NCBI GenBank assembly: GCA_022821065.1
Contig: JAJEEK010000102.1
Span: 1-54,463, forward strand
Direction of reading: 5' to 3'
DNA: 54,463 nucleotides
Source: Candidatus Poribacteria bacterium
GTDB lineage: Bacteria > Poribacteria > WGA-4E > WGA-3G
The position numbers and the translations under genes are program-made. This document shows positions 25,691 through 34,308 of the stretch, piece after piece (the first letter of the stretch is position 1; every line of letters begins with the position of its first letter). The notes under the pieces were generated by a model. It had not been told where the DNA came from. It worked only from the letters and a program-made list of their open reading frames with translations, and ran no database searches.

Positions 25691-25782
25691 ATTGTAAATT
25701 CCCTCACCTTTCTTTATTTTTCACACTTCTCCCAAAGGTAGATACGCGAATGTTTTTTGCGTTACCTGCTAAGGCACACTCA

Positions 25783-25836
25783 GCGAAAATAAGATACCGC
25801 AGTTTGTAATGGTACGCGGTTCACTTATTTTTTCGC
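25783..25836 (-). promoter_or_regulatory. Structured leader element upstream of the giant gene
   Basis: GCGAAAATAAG (25783-25793) pairs with CTTATTTTTTCGC (25824-25836, two-base bulge), and inside it ACCGC (25796-25800) pairs with GCGGT (25816-25820), leaving a 15-base loop. It lies between the predicted transcription start (about 25895) and the ATG at 25690, so it would be in the 5' leader RNA. A shared TAAGGCAC sequence also flanks the palindrome at 11727. Role unknown. Confidence 0.55.
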
Positions 25837-25901
25837 ATTCTGGTTTTTTTAAATGTCTACGATACAGACTTTTTTGATACGATATTGGCAATAATGTGTA
25901 T

Positions 25902-25931
25902 ATTTTATCCTAATATTATAATTTTTGTCAA
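25902..25931 (-). promoter_or_regulatory. Sigma-70-like promoter for the giant FtsX operon
   Basis: On the minus strand, TTGACA (25926-25931) is followed after 18 bases by TAAAAT (25902-25907). The surrounding 100 bases are very AT-rich. It would give a leader of about 205 bases for the gene starting at 25690. The remainder of the 25691-26135 gap holds only this promoter, the hairpin above and AT-rich sequence. Confidence 0.65.
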
Positions 25932-26135
25932 ACTTAAATTAAAATTTGCATTTCGACGCTTTTTGGGTTAAAATATATTTCACGTTTTTGCCTCGTTTCG
26001 TAGCAAAAACTTCTTAAAGCTGCCTCTCTGTAATTTTGCCATCTCTGTAATTTTATTGGGGACGCTGAAAAAATGAAATAATGGAAGATAGTCCAACGAT
26101 GTCTTTCTGATCAAAAGGATCAAAAGGAGTCAAAC

Positions 26136-26522
26136 GTGACCAAAGAACCGAAACAACCGAACGCAGACAAAGTCGTTTCACGTATAAAAGCACGTCGTCA
26201 TGAATTAAAGTTGACCCAGACGGAACTTGCGAAAGAGGCAAACCTAACGCCTGCCGCAATTTCGCAATTTGAATCCGGAACCCGGAAACCTTCCTTTAAA
26301 ACACTCTCAAGTCTCTCTGACGCTCTAAAAGTTACCACCGACTATCTGCTCGGAAAAACTGAAAAAAGTTACAGTGATCTGTTGGCGGATCCTAAAGTCA
26401 ATGCTATGTTCAAAGGAATGATGGAATTTACAGAAAAAGACAAAGAGACGCTCTATGAGTTCTATGAATTCCTGAAAACAAAAGCGGACACACAGGCGGT
26501 CGTTGAAAAGAACGCTTCCTGA
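26136..26522 (+). CDS. XRE-family transcriptional regulator
   Basis: 128 residues with a GTG start, set by AAAGGAG 6 bases upstream. An HTH_3/XRE domain spans about 13-70: RIKARRHELKLTQTELAKEA, then NLTPAAISQFESGTRKPS, and DALKVTTDYLLG. The C-terminal 50 residues are helical and acidic/basic mixed (MMEFTEKDKETLYEFYEFLK) and may mediate dimerisation. It is divergent from the giant FtsX operon, with their starts 445 bases apart, so control of that operon is possible but unproven. Its stop codon lies in the loop of a hairpin. Confidence 0.9.
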   Translation: MTKEPKQPNADKVVSRIKARRHELKLTQTELAKEANLTPAAISQFESGTRKPSFKTLSSLSDALKVTTDYLLGKTEKSYSDLLADPKVNAMFKGMMEFTEKDKETLYEFYEFLKTKADTQAVVEKNAS

Positions 26523-26532
26523 GGGAAGCGTT
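26511..26532 (+). terminator. Hairpin overlapping the regulator stop codon
   Basis: AACGCTTCC (26511-26519) pairs with GGAAGCGTT (26524-26532), with the TGA stop at 26520-26522 in the loop. There is no T run; it may act as a weak terminator or protect the mRNA 3' end. Confidence 0.45.
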
Positions 26533-26674
26533 GTATGAATTAACGCCGATTTTTTACCCATACCTAAGTCGTGCTTAGATCTGTGCATTCCGAAGAGAAT
26601 CGTATTCATACGTCGTTCTAAAAGGCTTTAGCAAGATTTTCGTCATTTTTAAGATGACATAGGGATGTGCCGTT

Positions 26675-27721
26675 CTAAGCATTGACCAAAACAACCTTAC
26701 CGAAATTTTTACGATTCTCTAACAGTAAGTGTGCCTCATGGGCACGTTCAAGCGGCAAAGTCCGATCGATAATGGGTTCCAATTTTCCTTGACCGGCGAG
26801 TTTGACGAGTGTTCGGAGTTCTGGTACCGTGCCGAGGGCAGATCCCATTATCGTTATCTGCTTCTGATACAACTTTCGAATATTAATTTCGCCGATGTTT
26901 CCTGTTGTGACACCGCAGGAGACGAGTCTCCCATTTTTAGCGAGGCTCGCGATGCTCTGCTCCCACGTCGCAGCACCGACATGCTCAAGCACCACATCCA
27001 CGCCGCGTCCATCTGTCCCATCAAGCACAATCTCTGAGAAATCCGTATCCTTATAGTTAATCGTGACATCTGCTCCCATTTTCGTTGCGCGTGCAAGCTT
27101 CTCATCACTGCTTGCAGTAGCGAAGACTCTTGCCCCGCTCAATTTTGCGATCTGCAGCCCCGCGCTTCCGACACCACCCCCTACGCCAAGAATCAAGACA
27201 TCTTCTCCGGGACACAGTTGGGCACGGGTCGTCAGCATGTGCCACGCCGTGAGATAGGCGATCGGCATCGCAGCGGCATTAACAAAAGACAAGGTTTCCG
27301 GTATCTGAATCGCGTTTACGGCGGGTGCTTTCACATATTCTGCGTATCCACCGTTCGTTTGGAAACCGATGAGTTCTTGCGTGTCACACAGGTTTTCCGC
27401 GCCGCTGTGGCAGTCGCTACAGACCCCGCACGGGATACATGGCGCGAGGACAACTCGATCCGCGACTGCTACACCACGTGCTGCGCCCCCAATCTCAGCG
27501 ATTGTTCCAGCGATGTCGGATCCAAGTATATGTGCAGTATCCGATCGACGGAGTTTCGCTTCAATCTCTGGTCGGTTTCGTCGGGCGTGAATATCCAGAT
27601 AGTTCACTGCACAGGCTTCGACTTTAACCAGTACTTCGTTAGCATCAAGTGTTGGCTTCGGAACATCTGTATACTGAAGTACTTCTGTGCTACCTTGTTC
27701 TGAGAAAACGACTGCTTTCAT
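26675..27721 (-). CDS. Zinc-type alcohol dehydrogenase / quinone-oxidoreductase-like protein
   Basis: 348 residues from ATG 27721 (MKAVVFSEQG, the usual family start). The frame extends upstream to 27847; an ATG eight codons earlier, at 27745, has a better AGTGGA ribosome site and could be the true start. The MDR fold shows a GroES-like N-terminal domain, four cysteines for a structural zinc in CIPCGVCSDCHSGAENLC, and a Rossmann loop ILGVGGGVGSAGLQIAKLSG. The catalytic zinc cysteine position is instead ACAVNYLDIHARR, as in quinone oxidoreductases, so it likely reduces enones or quinones with NADPH rather than oxidising alcohols. Monocistronic by appearance. Confidence 0.9.
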   Translation of the reverse strand: MKAVVFSEQGSTEVLQYTDVPKPTLDANEVLVKVEACAVNYLDIHARRNRPEIEAKLRRSDTAHILGSDIAGTIAEIGGAARGVAVADRVVLAPCIPCGVCSDCHSGAENLCDTQELIGFQTNGGYAEYVKAPAVNAIQIPETLSFVNAAAMPIAYLTAWHMLTTRAQLCPGEDVLILGVGGGVGSAGLQIAKLSGARVFATASSDEKLARATKMGADVTINYKDTDFSEIVLDGTDGRGVDVVLEHVGAATWEQSIASLAKNGRLVSCGVTTGNIGEINIRKLYQKQITIMGSALGTVPELRTLVKLAGQGKLEPIIDRTLPLERAHEAHLLLENRKNFGKVVLVNA

Positions 27722-27876
27722 TTTTTTACGTTTAACTCTGGGCATCGTTCCACTTCGTTTCACGATGATTTCTGGTGAATTCCAACGGGACTGGACAGCT
27801 TGAAACTTTTTTAGAGCACACACGGAAAACGGGCAATAGGTGGGCAAACGCTCTGATCTGCCCTATGATTAGCAGC

Positions 27877-28698
27877 CTAAAGCCTTTGTAATTCATTTGG
27901 GCAATCAGAAAGTCCTAATATCTGTAATTCTCTGGAAAGATAACTAAGGACTGCCTTTTCCAAAGCGAAAGGGTAAATTACCTCGTGCTGTTTTGCGATA
28001 TCCGGTCCATACCGTTGCATAATGACTGTCAATCGAAGGTGTGCTTTTGCGATGCTTTCTCTGTCAATGCTCGGCATTGTTAATGCATCTTCAATTTCTT
28101 CCCTCAGTGTTTGAGGTAGGAAAGGGTTGATATTTTTTACACCGCGGTCTCTCTGCTTACCGCTGCCTATAATTAGTACTTCTGTCAACGACATCACAAC
28201 AAATGTAGTTCCCATGAAGCCAGCAATGCACTCCTCGCGTCCCAAAACTGTAGGCAGAATAGCAAGCACACGCCAAAATTCGTTGAAATGCTGGTTTAGT
28301 GCCGAACTAACATCTATCGATTCTTTGTCTCTACACGCTTCCTTGAATTGAATACATCCTTCAGCGGCAGACAGCACGTGAACCTTAGGGCGTTCAAGAG
28401 AAATTGCCTTCCCCGCATGTACCCAGACATCAAGTCGCAAGCCTGCTGTTGTGATACAGGTTATCATCTGTCCGAGGGATGTATCTTTAAAAAGGACTAA
28501 CGGCTGAATATCAAATAACCAAGATTCAAGTCGTTTTTGGAAAGCCGCCTTATTCTCTTCGGCAACCAGTAGGTGAATATCAATATCTGAATATCTATCG
28601 GCAGTCCCGCTTCCGAAGCTTCCTTCAAGCCAGGCTGCCAAAATATGCGCGTCTGACGCTACTTTATCTACAAGTGCATTCAGGTATTCTTGGTGCAT
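27877..28698 (-). CDS. Nucleotidyltransferase-domain protein
   Basis: 273 residues. The N-terminal part has the polymerase-beta-type motif GSFGSGTADRYSDIDIHLL (residues 26-44) with metal ligands Asp38 and Asp40, and a third acidic residue probably in LRLDVWVH near 90. The helical remainder resembles ANT/aminoglycoside adenylyltransferase-like proteins, but resistance cannot be claimed from sequence. AAGGAA lies 8 bases before the ATG. No toxin-antitoxin partner (HEPN protein) is adjacent. Confidence 0.85.
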   Translation of the reverse strand: MHQEYLNALVDKVASDAHILAAWLEGSFGSGTADRYSDIDIHLLVAEENKAAFQKRLESWLFDIQPLVLFKDTSLGQMITCITTAGLRLDVWVHAGKAISLERPKVHVLSAAEGCIQFKEACRDKESIDVSSALNQHFNEFWRVLAILPTVLGREECIAGFMGTTFVVMSLTEVLIIGSGKQRDRGVKNINPFLPQTLREEIEDALTMPSIDRESIAKAHLRLTVIMQRYGPDIAKQHEVIYPFALEKAVLSYLSRELQILGLSDCPNELQRL

Positions 28699-28761
28699 TT
28701 TCCAATTCCTTACCGTGAATTTTCAGTCGCGCTATTTTTTGGGGATAGACACAGTACTTTT

Positions 28762-29571
28762 TTAACCGTAGGCACCGTGATTGAGGAAACCGAGTAATCG
28801 ACGCAAGCGCGGACTCGCGTCTTTATAGACAGAATCAGGCATATTGTAGTTCATAAATGGGTAATACTTATGCCCGACGAGTCGGCGGGCGTAAGTTACC
28901 TGCGTGATATATCGGGTGCGCTTGCTCCGATTGGGCCCGCCACGGTGCCACACCTGATTGTTGAACATGATAACACTTCCGGCTTTTCCGAGGTTATATT
29001 GGATTTTCTCTTCCCATTGCGTCCCTTCAATCGGATTCGGCGGTGATGCCCCGAAAAGATGTGAACCGGGTATGACCTCTGTACCACCGTGTTCAATCTC
29101 TGTCACATCTGTAAGGTAGTAATTCGCAGTAAAGAGTAGCACAGGCAGCCGGACGTTCTTCGGCGGCTCACCGTCTGTTACGATATAGTGCGGTGCATCG
29201 TCTTGATGCCACGATGTAATGCCGCCGCCTGGGAATGTTTGAAACGAATTGTTGTGAATAACGTGGCAATTTTCGGCAACAAGTGCTTCGGCAAAGGAAA
29301 CAATCGGTTCGAGATCGAAAAGGCTGCGATTCGCTTCGCTGTGTTCAAACATCCGATGGCTTAAGTGCATGTTCGCGGTGGCGTTCCCACTGTTTAAGCC
29401 GTTCGGGTTATTTTTCAGTGCCCATTCTAAATCTTGCCGAAGTTGTGCACAGAGATCAGGCGGTAAGACGTTCTGCAAGAACAAGCAGCCTCGCTGATTG
29501 AAGGTTTCCACCCATTCCTGAATTTGTTCGTCACTGGCAACCTGACCTGCTAAGTAGGTCGTTTCTGCCAT
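28762..29571 (-). CDS. Phytanoyl-CoA dioxygenase (PhyH) family protein
   Basis: 269 residues. A double-stranded beta-helix Fe(II)/2-oxoglutarate oxygenase: the iron ligands are His122 and Asp124 in TSWHQDDAPH and His209 in NQVWHRGGPNRSKRTRY, where the arginines probably hold 2-oxoglutarate. GGTEVIPGSHLFG is a further family hallmark. Family members hydroxylate lipids, ectoine-type compounds or natural products; the substrate is unknown. GGGAGG directly precedes the start. PhyH genes are strikingly numerous in poribacterial genomes. Confidence 0.93.
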   Translation of the reverse strand: MAETTYLAGQVASDEQIQEWVETFNQRGCLFLQNVLPPDLCAQLRQDLEWALKNNPNGLNSGNATANMHLSHRMFEHSEANRSLFDLEPIVSFAEALVAENCHVIHNNSFQTFPGGGITSWHQDDAPHYIVTDGEPPKNVRLPVLLFTANYYLTDVTEIEHGGTEVIPGSHLFGASPPNPIEGTQWEEKIQYNLGKAGSVIMFNNQVWHRGGPNRSKRTRYITQVTYARRLVGHKYYPFMNYNMPDSVYKDASPRLRRLLGFLNHGAYG

Positions 29572-29624
29572 TTGCTACCTCCCTCGTTTTTCGCGCACGG
29601 AATAGTTTTGCCAGTTATCGGCGC

Positions 29625-29651
29625 GATTAAAATCACACATCTTCTGATGTG
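29625..29651 (-). terminator. Probable terminator of the DUF350 gene
   Basis: CACATC (29636-29641) and GATGTG (29646-29651) form a stem with a 4-base loop; read on the minus strand it is followed by TGATTTTAAT. It lies about 30 bases after the DUF350 stop. Confidence 0.5.
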
Positions 29652-29680
29652 CGTGTCCTTGGCGCAGTTAAGAAAGGCTT

Positions 29681-30019
29681 CTATCCACCCATCGCAGCAG
29701 CAACAATGATACCAAGTGAAACGAGGACACCAGCGACCGCAATACCTGCAGCGACGTTGTTATCCTCGGCGATCTGACGGTTCAGATCGTACGGGGTCGC
29801 CATATCAAAGACCTTGTAACCGACCATCAGAATTATTAGGCCGACGATACTAAAGACAATACCTTCAATGATGAAACCGCCCAAGACTTTGAAATCTACC
29901 ATGGGGACATCTGCGGCGGCTGTGCTATCTTGAGCATTTGCGTTATGTGCGAACATAACAAAGGCAACAATCGCTATGGTAACCAGAACGAACGTGGTGA
30001 AAACAATCTTTTTACTCAT
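29681..30019 (-). CDS. DUF350 membrane protein
   Basis: 112 residues from the ATG at 30019, which has AAGGAGACC just upstream; an open extension to 30100 lacks any signal. A cleavable-looking signal peptide (about 4-28, ending ANA) precedes two membrane helices (about 44-64 and 88-110) separated by the DUF350 segment TPYDLNRQIAEDNNVAAGIA. DUF350 (YjfL-like) proteins are small inner-membrane proteins, usually of two or four helices, of unresolved function, often near stress or membrane-remodelling genes. It is 92 bases downstream of the giant acidic protein gene, on the same strand. Confidence 0.88.
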   Translation of the reverse strand: MSKKIVFTTFVLVTIAIVAFVMFAHNANAQDSTAAADVPMVDFKVLGGFIIEGIVFSIVGLIILMVGYKVFDMATPYDLNRQIAEDNNVAAGIAVAGVLVSLGIIVAAAMGG

Positions 30020-30111
30020 TTTACAGGTCTCCTTACTTTGGCGGGAATCTGTGAAGAATCTGCGCCAGTGTGTATTTGCCTTAATGTAACGAAACGACAC
30101 ACGACGTGTGC

Positions 30112-33100
30112 CTACGACTGTCTCAAAAGTTCAAACTGCACATCCGTGGTTGGGTGCAGGTACTTTACCAATACGGTATCCTTATCTTGAATATAGACCC
30201 ATCCAGATTCAACGTTTTCGAGCGTTTCCACGGCTGGGATCTCGGTTTCAGCATATTTCTTCAGGTCATTAGAAGACGCATCATCGTTTGGCGTTTCCTC
30301 CCTTTCTAAGGTTGCGGATTCCTCTGGTGATAATGCGAATTCATAGCGGACCTGAAGTTTTTGTGGTGAATCTCCGTAGCCAGTAATAAGGGTGTAACTG
30401 ACTTCGCCTTCAACATAACTGAGTTGCCAGTTGAGTTGACCGGAATCGGTTTGGGTGACTGCATCGACCTTCGCTCCTGAACTGAGGTGGACATCGCCAG
30501 CAATGGCGGTTTTGATACCCGGATCGAGACCTCGGAGCGTATAGACGTTGACCATAATATCTTCAGGGTTCAGATGCGGTCCTTTACCTTCGGTACAGAA
30601 ACCGTAGAACCCGTCGGGATAGGTGCCTTTGAGTTCGCCATCGTCCCACTGCTGATACATTGCGCTTACCGTAATCCCTTCTGCAATTTGATGCCAGCGT
30701 CCGTCTCCGATGTGCTGGTTCAAGCGTTGGAGGTAATAGGCGAGGACTAATCCGTTCCACTGAACTGGTACACCGAACCAAGGGTGTGTATAGAAAGTTG
30801 TACCGAAAACCGGAATTGAGGCGAAATGCATGCCGGGGCGATCAGACAGATGCCAATGGTAAAGAAACGGTAACGATGTTTCTGCCCAGTACGTCGCCTG
30901 TTTGAGGTGTGTTTTCTCACGGGTAAGTTCATAAGCCTCAATATAAGCCCCAATTGCATGTGCTGCTGCGAGGACATCGGGTTGATACATCGGACATTCC
31001 CACATCTGTGCCCCGCGTGGAATTGAGAATTGCTTCATGAAGTCGAGTGCTTTCAAACCTGCCTCGCGCGAAGCTGGGTTGCCTGTAATGCGCGCGTGCT
31101 TCAATAGTAGGAGTGCAGCGTCCGCACAGGTGCCGAGTACGGCTTCTCCGGTTTCTCCAAGTCTCGCTGTTTTCTCGTTTGTCGGCTGCCACCGCCAACT
31201 TCCATCTGGTTCTTGTGTCGTGATGCGTTGCTGTGCCTCTGCTTCCATATAAGTCAGTGCTGCATCAACATTGCCGACATAAAACGGGAACTCCCATCGT
31301 AAAATGTGGCAGGAGCCACGCGCTGCTAATCCACCCGCTCCAGCATCGGCTACAATATTTTTTACAATTTCCTGTACCCGCTCCTTAACTTGTGCATCTT
31401 TTGTGGCAAGGTAATCGTACCAAAGCAGTGTGCCAAAGCCGGGTTCATTGTGTGCCGCCCAATCCACACAGTGCCGTGATTTACCGCTATTTTCGTCCCA
31501 TGTCGTATGCATGAACCCGTGCCGTGAAAGCAGTACCTCTTCCTCGTCGCTGCGCGGTGGTTGTAGCGGTTCAGGGGTCCCATAAGCGTCTGTCCAATGC
31601 TTCACAGCATCTATAATTGAAGCTCTGCTATCAACAATAATTTCGGCTTTGATGGCGAGCGGACGCGATGAAAGCATCGGGTACGGTATAGATGCTTCTG
31701 CGTGATTTTCCTGAACCCATTCCGGTATAGTTGGTAGGAATACACCGAGTGCATGATTTTTTTGGTACTGATGCCAGTTCGGTGAGGCAAATATGGCAGA
31801 GAGCATCCGGTTTTCGCCATCCCAGGTGTCAAGAGGATTCCAGATAATACCGACAACCGACTTCTGCATCTCAACTGCCATCACCGGCACCGTAATTTTG
31901 TAAGGGTGCGGTACAAGGCGGTTATTGAGTGTTGGTGCCGCATCGCGTGTACTTGAAGAAATCTCGTTGCTCTCTAAAAATTCGAGTCCTGGAAAGATTG
32001 CCGCCGTTTTCTTCTCTTGATTCCGTCCTTGTCCAGCATAAAGCATCGGACCGCGGAAGGCGAGAAGTTCTCTGTCTCCATCGGTTCTCAGATGAGATTC
32101 TGTTTGTACCCGCGTTGCATCTTCAGCGAGTGTCCACTGCATCTCATAGTTCCATTTCACACTGTCGGTATCGGTATGTGTCCCGCTAAGTCGAACAACA
32201 GATTCGCCACGATTGTTTCCTGCAAGTTGATAGTTTGTTGGGACAAGTCGGGTCGTTTGACGATTCTGGGCGGCATCTAAATAGGTAACCTCGGAGAGTG
32301 CGGGACAAGCTGCGACCTGTTGATAGTTACCGCCTCTTGCTACAAATAGTAGATAATAGGCAAAACCGCTGTCGGCAGGTGTCTCGTTATCAGCTTTAGG
32401 AGGGGTATCAGTAGAGCGAACAAAAACGATCCGAAGGTTTTTGTTTCCCATTACAACGCTACCATCTTCCGTTGTGTAGGTGTAAAGTTCTTTCACAACC
32501 TTGGCGTTGAGTTTAGGAGATGCTGGTCGGATTTCGATATGCCCTTGTGCCGTTTCCCGCTCTTCACCGGCTGAGGTACGACATTTGAGCGAAACACCGA
32601 CTGTTGTTAGCGTCGAATGTGAAAAGCGGCGTGCTACCCAAGAGATAGAGGTCTCTTCTCCGGGTTCGAGTTCTTTAACAGTCTGTCTCGGTCGTCCGCG
32701 TCGTAATTTCATACCGTTAACAGAAATTCGTGCGTCATCTGCTCTCCCTAACGGTGCAGCACCGACATTCCGTACGGTACATTGAACCTCAAAATCTTCA
32801 CCTACGGCAACGATGGCTGCTGTCGCGCCTACATTCACAATTTCTAATTTAGGGAGTGCCGTATACAGTGCTATTTTGACCGGTGGTTCTTCGGATTCCG
32901 AGGCTTCAAGGCAAATGTCTGTTAGTTCGGAAGCTGCTGTCCATGCTGGCAGGTTAAACGCAATGAATTGCGTCTTCTCATCGTTGAAGTGTAGGAGTGC
33001 CACACCACAACGGAGTTCCGGTTCTGGATCTCGCCTCGATTTTCGGAGCCGCGTCTGTTTGAATTTCCCTATCTGGGGTTTGCCCCACAATGACCATGCA

Positions 33101-34182
33101 TAGTTACTATTCCCGGCTACATTGCATTCCGTCAAAAAAGAGATGACGATCTCTTTGCCCGCGTAGTTCGTCAGGTCAATCCCATGTTCTGTCCAACAAC
33201 ACTCTGTCGCTGTCGATTCAAAGCATCTATTGGGTGAGGCTTCCAAGTCTACATTATTATGAAGATCGAAAATTTCGATAGCGAACTTCACACCGCCGGG
33301 TTGTCGCATCTCGTCGTCAAATACGACACCATCGCGCAAGCCGATGAAAAAGTGTAAACAGAGTCGTTCTTGGTCCTCAGTATCGGGGAGTGAGACGGTA
33401 TAATCAATCTTTGCGGCTTCTGTTGGGGTTGGATGTTCAAAGATTGCGGGTTTGGTAACGCCGCCCGCACAATCCGTTCCACTTGCGGAGGCTTGTTCTG
33501 TACCCGAAACAGTACTCTGCCCAAACATCTCCACAAAGTCGTAAATCTCCTCAACGATACCGAGTTCCAGTACTGGAGGTGCAGGTTCCGGTATGGTATC
33601 TGCCTCTTTGTCTACTTCGTCTGTCTCTTGTGTTTCCGTTTCTGGTGTTTCGTTATCGGCAGCTTGTGGACTGTCATCTGCGGTGTCTTCGGTCTCCTTT
33701 TCAGACGAAGGGTCCGCAATCTCCGACGTTGTATCGTCCTCTGTGCCCGAATCAACATCCACTAATGATTCGTCGGGTTCATGGGTATCATCAGAAGGCG
33801 CGGCGTTAGAAGTCTCGTCCCCTGCTGCTGCTTCTACATCCGACTTATCAGAAACATCATTCTCGTCTGACTTAGCATTTTCATCGACGACAACCGGATC
33901 ATCGTGGGCGTGTGTCTCCGTGCTCTCGTCTACAGGATCAGATGGCGCGTCGTCCGTTGGAGGTGTCTCCTCTGAGCCAGGTGGTACGTCATCTTCTCCG
34001 ACTTCGGTATGTTCGGGGACCGAGGGGGCTGCCCGTTCAGTATCATCTACGGAATTGTCATCAGTTACGATCTCTAATTCCGCTTGGGATTCGTCATTGC
34101 GCTGTGCATCGTCAGGTTGATCTTTATCTTCCTCTGTCTTTGCGATGCATGCAGCTAAAAACTGTTGAAAACCAGTGAACAT
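30112..34182 (-). CDS. Large acidic-headed protein with NPCBM-like, CARDB-like and alpha-barrel-like parts
   Basis: 1356 residues, no signal peptide. Residues about 15-205 are low-complexity, rich in D/E/S/T/P (e.g. DETSNAAPSDDTHEPDESL) and probably disordered. Residues about 215-350 resemble an NPCBM carbohydrate-binding domain (FFIGLRDGVVFDDEMRQPGG, then DLTNYAGKEIVISF and NYAWSLWGKPQI). About 455-560 resembles a CARDB/Ig-like domain (VRNVGAAPLG). About 560-860 is beta-rich; about 860-1250 looks like an (alpha/alpha) toroid of lyase or GH type (HCVDWAAHNEPGFGTLLWYD, then ALLLLKHARITGNPASREAG). No catalytic residues can be named. The GH172 gene directly upstream on the same strand suggests a joint carbohydrate role. 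Its leader AAGGAATAATTAAAAA matches that of the gene at 11669. Confidence 0.8.
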   Translation of the reverse strand: MFTGFQQFLAACIAKTEEDKDQPDDAQRNDESQAELEIVTDDNSVDDTERAAPSVPEHTEVGEDDVPPGSEETPPTDDAPSDPVDESTETHAHDDPVVVDENAKSDENDVSDKSDVEAAAGDETSNAAPSDDTHEPDESLVDVDSGTEDDTTSEIADPSSEKETEDTADDSPQAADNETPETETQETDEVDKEADTIPEPAPPVLELGIVEEIYDFVEMFGQSTVSGTEQASASGTDCAGGVTKPAIFEHPTPTEAAKIDYTVSLPDTEDQERLCLHFFIGLRDGVVFDDEMRQPGGVKFAIEIFDLHNNVDLEASPNRCFESTATECCWTEHGIDLTNYAGKEIVISFLTECNVAGNSNYAWSLWGKPQIGKFKQTRLRKSRRDPEPELRCGVALLHFNDEKTQFIAFNLPAWTAASELTDICLEASESEEPPVKIALYTALPKLEIVNVGATAAIVAVGEDFEVQCTVRNVGAAPLGRADDARISVNGMKLRRGRPRQTVKELEPGEETSISWVARRFSHSTLTTVGVSLKCRTSAGEERETAQGHIEIRPASPKLNAKVVKELYTYTTEDGSVVMGNKNLRIVFVRSTDTPPKADNETPADSGFAYYLLFVARGGNYQQVAACPALSEVTYLDAAQNRQTTRLVPTNYQLAGNNRGESVVRLSGTHTDTDSVKWNYEMQWTLAEDATRVQTESHLRTDGDRELLAFRGPMLYAGQGRNQEKKTAAIFPGLEFLESNEISSSTRDAAPTLNNRLVPHPYKITVPVMAVEMQKSVVGIIWNPLDTWDGENRMLSAIFASPNWHQYQKNHALGVFLPTIPEWVQENHAEASIPYPMLSSRPLAIKAEIIVDSRASIIDAVKHWTDAYGTPEPLQPPRSDEEEVLLSRHGFMHTTWDENSGKSRHCVDWAAHNEPGFGTLLWYDYLATKDAQVKERVQEIVKNIVADAGAGGLAARGSCHILRWEFPFYVGNVDAALTYMEAEAQQRITTQEPDGSWRWQPTNEKTARLGETGEAVLGTCADAALLLLKHARITGNPASREAGLKALDFMKQFSIPRGAQMWECPMYQPDVLAAAHAIGAYIEAYELTREKTHLKQATYWAETSLPFLYHWHLSDRPGMHFASIPVFGTTFYTHPWFGVPVQWNGLVLAYYLQRLNQHIGDGRWHQIAEGITVSAMYQQWDDGELKGTYPDGFYGFCTEGKGPHLNPEDIMVNVYTLRGLDPGIKTAIAGDVHLSSGAKVDAVTQTDSGQLNWQLSYVEGEVSYTLITGYGDSPQKLQVRYEFALSPEESATLEREETPNDDASSNDLKKYAETEIPAVETLENVESGWVYIQDKDTVLVKYLHPTTDVQFELLRQS

Positions 34183-34214
34183 TTTTTAATTATTCCTTGC
34201 GGTTCAGTAAGCTG

Positions 34215-34308
34215 GGTTGTAATTTGATGTGCCTTTCTGTATGTCTAAAGAACACCCAAGCAAAAACCCTTCCACTTCGTTTCAGGTTAAGTACTTGGGC
34301 TTACAACC
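34215..34308. repeat. Nested inverted repeat between giant and GH172 genes
   Basis: GGTTGTAA (34215-34222) pairs with TTACAACC (34301-34308) and, inside, CCCAAG (34255-34260) with CTTGGG (34294-34299). The outer right arm overlaps the stop codon of the GH172 gene. Possible RNA processing site or repeat remnant. Confidence 0.5.

Noticed and set aside
33593..34120. Long plus-strand open frame rich in serine and valine
   Set aside because: It is the antisense of the D/E/S/T-rich head of the 1356-residue protein; no ribosome site and no domain features.
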